A stretch of DNA of 64,000 bases, from the NCBI GenBank assembly GCA_963745665.1, contig CAVUYE010000002.1:1426001-1490000 (forward strand), written 5' to 3'. Positions 61,919 through 64,000 of the stretch are shown here, in pieces. A program made the translations under genes and the position numbers. Origin of the DNA: Bog-473 sp963745665. GTDB lineage: Bacteria > Actinomycetota > Acidimicrobiia > Acidimicrobiales > RAAP-2. Each line of letters begins with the position of its first letter. Position 1 is the first letter of the stretch. The notes under the pieces are model-generated. The model was not told the DNA's origin and did no database searches. It saw only the letters and a program-made list of their open reading frames with translations.

Positions 61919-63487
61919 ATGGGCCGCCGGATCCGCTGGCTCGGCGTCATCATGGTCGTCTGCCTCGGACTCGTGGTGGCGCAACTGGTCAACATCCAGC
62001 TGGTCAAGGCCAAGCAGCTGCAGTCCTCGCCCTTCAACCCCCGCGTCGCCTCGCAGCACTACAACAACCCGCGGGGCACGATCTACGCCGCCGACGGCAC
62101 GGTCCTGGCCAAGTCGATCCCGACCCCCGCCGGCACCGACACGGCGGACTACCCGTTCCATTACGTGCGCCAGTACCCGCAGGGCCCACTGTACGCGGGG
62201 ATCACGGGCTACGACTCCGCCCTCTACTACGGCACCGCCGGCATCGAGGAGGAGTACGACTCCTTCCTCGGGCCCCACCTGCAACCGGCCCAGACGCTGA
62301 GCCAGTTGATCTTCCGGCAGCAGCAGCCGACGACGACGGACAACGTGACCCTGACGGTCGAGCCCGCGCTGCAGAACGCCGCCTGGCAGGATTTGACCAC
62401 CCTGCCCCCGGGTGACAGAAAGGACGGGGCGGTGGTGGTCCTGCAGCCCTCGACCGGCAACGTCCTGGCCATGGTCTCGAATCCCACTTTCGATCCCAAC
62501 CCACTGGTGAGCCCCTCACTGCAGGCGGAGCAGCTCGCCTACTTCAGCTATGTCCAGAAGGACCACGAAGGGTTCTTCCCGTTGCGTCCCATCGCCAACC
62601 GCGAGACGTTTCCCCCGGGTTCCACCATGAAGGTCGTGACGAGCACCGCCGCCTACAACCTGAAGCCGTCGCTGGCCGATTTCGACTACCCGGTCCAGCA
62701 GTGCCAGAAATTCTCGGACTCCAACAAACTGCTGTGCGACCAGTCGGGGCCCTGTGGCGGGACCATGACGCAAATGCTCCCCTTCTCGTGCGACCCCGGC
62801 TACGCCGAGCTCGGGGTGCAGCTGGGCGTGCCGATCATGACGAAGCAGGCCGAGTTGTTCGGGTACAACTCGGTGCCCGGCATCGACCTGCCAGACACAT
62901 CCACCTCCGTCTTCCCAGCCCTGCCCCTGAACTCGCAGGCCTTCCTCGGGCAGAGCTCTATCGGGCAGTACGACGTGCAGACGACCGCGCTGCAGAACGC
63001 CATGGTGGCGGCGGGGATCGCCAACGGCGGGGTCCTCATGACGCCGCACCTGCTCTCGACCATCCATGACTCGCAGGGCGCGTTGGTGCAGAGCTACACC
63101 CCGAAGCCGGCCGCCACGGTGGCGACCCCGTTGGCCGCGCAGCAGGTGACCTCACTCATGGAGGGCGTGACCGGTCCGGGCGGCACCGCCGCCGGCGTCG
63201 GCTTCCCGTCCTACCTGTGCGCCGCCGTCAAGACGGGAACGGCGCAGACGGACCCGACCACGGGGCTGACCGACACCTGGATGATCGGCTTCGCCCCCGC
63301 CAACCACCCGCAGGTGGCGGTGGCAGTCGTGGTGCCCCAGCAGGCCAACAGCTCCGACGGCGCCAGCGTGGCCGGGCCCATCATGAACGCCGTCCTGCAG
63401 GCCGCGGTGCCCAGGTCGTCGATCCAGCAGCCGTGCACCGTCCCACCCGTGCCGACCTCGAGCTTCACCTCCGCCCCCTCGGCCTGA
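61919..63487 (+). CDS. Class B penicillin-binding protein (PbpA/FtsI-type transpeptidase)
   Basis: A 522-residue bitopic transpeptidase that cross-links peptidoglycan outside the membrane. N-terminal anchor: RWLGVIMVVCLGLVVAQLVN. The class B start motif is NNPRGTIYAADGTVLAKS. The catalytic SxxK is in FPPGSTMKVVTSTAAYNL, and the KTG motif in AAVKTGTAQTDPTTGLTDTW. The second motif, normally SxN, appears as SCD in LPFSCDPGYAELGVQLG, an uncommon change. Cysteine pairs near it (CQKF, LLCD, GPCGG) suggest a disulfide. The short C-terminus is Pro/Ser-rich. It stands alone, not in an ftsZ or rodA cluster; a role in growth or sporulation-like wall synthesis is open. Confidence 0.9.
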   Translation: MGRRIRWLGVIMVVCLGLVVAQLVNIQLVKAKQLQSSPFNPRVASQHYNNPRGTIYAADGTVLAKSIPTPAGTDTADYPFHYVRQYPQGPLYAGITGYDSALYYGTAGIEEEYDSFLGPHLQPAQTLSQLIFRQQQPTTTDNVTLTVEPALQNAAWQDLTTLPPGDRKDGAVVVLQPSTGNVLAMVSNPTFDPNPLVSPSLQAEQLAYFSYVQKDHEGFFPLRPIANRETFPPGSTMKVVTSTAAYNLKPSLADFDYPVQQCQKFSDSNKLLCDQSGPCGGTMTQMLPFSCDPGYAELGVQLGVPIMTKQAELFGYNSVPGIDLPDTSTSVFPALPLNSQAFLGQSSIGQYDVQTTALQNAMVAAGIANGGVLMTPHLLSTIHDSQGALVQSYTPKPAATVATPLAAQQVTSLMEGVTGPGGTAAGVGFPSYLCAAVKTGTAQTDPTTGLTDTWMIGFAPANHPQVAVAVVVPQQANSSDGASVAGPIMNAVLQAAVPRSSIQQPCTVPPVPTSSFTSAPSA

Positions 63488-63519
63488 GCCGCGCGGGCAT
63501 CCCGGCCCTCCGGTTGCCC

Positions 63520-63547
63520 TACACTATCTGCATGACTACGCAGGTAG
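63520..63547 (+). promoter_or_regulatory. Leaderless promoter and operator of the zinc-sensor gene
   Basis: TACACT (63520-63525) lies 6 nt before ATG 63532, so the transcript probably starts at the ATG. CTATCTGC (63524-63531) and GCAGGTAG (63540-63547) form an inverted repeat with one mismatch and an 8-nt spacer that contains the start codon. A bound ArsR-type dimer would cover the -10 and the start. Binding is inferred. Confidence 0.5.
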
Positions 63548-63852
63548 TTAGAAGTGATGCGGGAGAGGAGATCCACTCGGCCGTCGGGATGCTGAAGCTG
63601 CTGGCCGACGAGACCCGGCTCCGGGTCATCTGCGCCCTGCTCGAAGGGGAGCATCCGGTCAACGAGCTGGCCGATCTGGTCGGAGCCCAGCCGGCCGCCG
63701 TCTCCCAGCACCTCGCCAAGCTGCGGCTGGCCCGCCTGGTGCGCAGCCGCCGGGAGGGCACCCGGATCTACTACGTGCTCGACGACGCGCACGTCCGCCG
63801 CCTTGTCGAAGAAGTCCTCTCCCATGCCGACCACGTGACTGCCCATGGGTGA
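63532..63852 (+). CDS. ArsR/SmtB family zinc-type sensor (CzrA-like)
   Basis: A 106-residue winged-helix metal sensor. HTH region: LADETRLRVICALLEGEHPV and QPAAVSQHLAKLRLARLVRS. The C-terminal helix carries D-x-H-x10-H-x2-H (DAHVRRLVEEVLSHADH), which is the alpha-5 zinc/cobalt site of CzrA and SmtB with exact spacing. No alpha-3N cysteine site is seen. It would leave its operator when Zn is bound. It overlaps the start of a cation diffusion facilitator gene by 8 nt, the expected target. Confidence 0.92.
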   Translation: MTTQVVRSDAGEEIHSAVGMLKLLADETRLRVICALLEGEHPVNELADLVGAQPAAVSQHLAKLRLARLVRSRREGTRIYYVLDDAHVRRLVEEVLSHADHVTAHG

Positions 63853-64000
63853 CGGCCACGATCACCACGCCGGACCGCCGTCGGTGGAGACCGACCGCCG
63901 CGCCCTGAAGATCTCGCTGGTCCTGCTCGTCACCTTCATGGTGTTCGAGGTCGGGGCGGCCGTGGCGTCCAACTCGCTCGTCCTGCTGGCCGACGCCGGG
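63845..64000 (+). CDS. Cation diffusion facilitator (CzcD/ZitB-like), N-terminal fragment
   Basis: The first 52 codons are visible; the gene runs off the right edge. A His-rich start (MGDGHDHHAG) is followed by the first membrane helix (ALKISLVLLVTFMVFEVGAA) and NSLVLLADAG, which matches the CDF motif where His/Asp ligands of the transport site follow. These antiporters export Zn, Co or Cd in exchange for protons. It overlaps the stop of the zinc sensor, so the two are co-transcribed. Confidence 0.85.
   Translation, partial: MGDGHDHHAGPPSVETDRRALKISLVLLVTFMVFEVGAAVASNSLVLLADAG

Overview
The window is about 64 kb of high-GC DNA that reads as an actinobacterial chromosome. Signs are frequent GTG starts, a WhiB protein, the MurT/GatD pair, LivHMFG- and TldD/TldE-type genes, several leaderless-looking promoters (TANNNT about 6 nt before the start codon) and many acyl-CoA and lipid enzymes. 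The mix (DUF35/thiolase-like pairs, sulfotransferases, fused HAD/PlsC proteins, secreted repeat proteins) suggests an environmental lineage such as Acidimicrobiia; that placement is inference. No rRNA, CRISPR array or intact insertion sequence was seen.

Layout. 1-6.3 kb (mostly minus): acyl-CoA synthetase (cut by the edge), DUF35 zinc-ribbon protein, Cys-less thiolase-like protein, acyl-CoA dehydrogenase, a DUF1214-like protein, a VOC protein and a sulfotransferase. 6.3-7.0 kb: an HD protein preceded by a chain of tiny overlapping ORFs built from a 14-bp tandem repeat. 7.1-14.4 kb: an exported anchored protein, an anchored Liv-type substrate-binding protein and a four-domain LivH-LivM-LivF-LivG fusion. 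14.4-25.5 kb: serine hydrolase, DUF4389 protein, methyltransferase, a Gfo/Idh/MocA-TldD-TldE operon, acyltransferase-3/SGNH protein, GNAT and LysR. Four genes between 7 and 22.3 kb need a one-base correction to read through, which looks like clustered sequence errors rather than decay.

25.7-29.1 kb is a tight operon, HAD-PlsC fusion, MurT, GatD, linking phospholipid acylation with lipid II amidation. 29.1-36.9 kb holds an MBL hydrolase and a fully overlapping minus-strand operon: acyl-CoA-reductase-like SDR fused to HAD, zinc alcohol dehydrogenase, LarA-like DUF2088 protein, PlsC. A TetR gene is divergent across a compact promoter/operator. This operon is the best candidate here for an uncharacterised lipid pathway.

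37.7-48.9 kb looks like a genomic island. It begins at the 3' end of a tRNA-Val(CAC) gene, and a 33-bp copy of that end (29/33 identical) lies 11.1 kb away. Inside are a cyclase-homology/ATPase/TPR regulator, two 5'-truncated genes fused head to head, a recombinase-associated HTH protein, WhiB, a GHMP kinase, an SDR, a small membrane protein and a secreted beta-helix lipoprotein. No integrase is visible.

48.9-64 kb: a phosphoesterase, ArsR with an SRPBCC partner and a decayed second SRPBCC gene, a RibD-like reductase, a VOC protein, an MFS transporter fused to two cyclic-nucleotide-binding domains, an FAD monooxygenase divergent from a SnoaL-like protein, an enoyl-CoA hydratase, a secreted FG-GAP/42-residue-repeat protein, a class B penicillin-binding protein, and a CzrA-type zinc sensor overlapping the start of a cation diffusion facilitator cut by the right edge.
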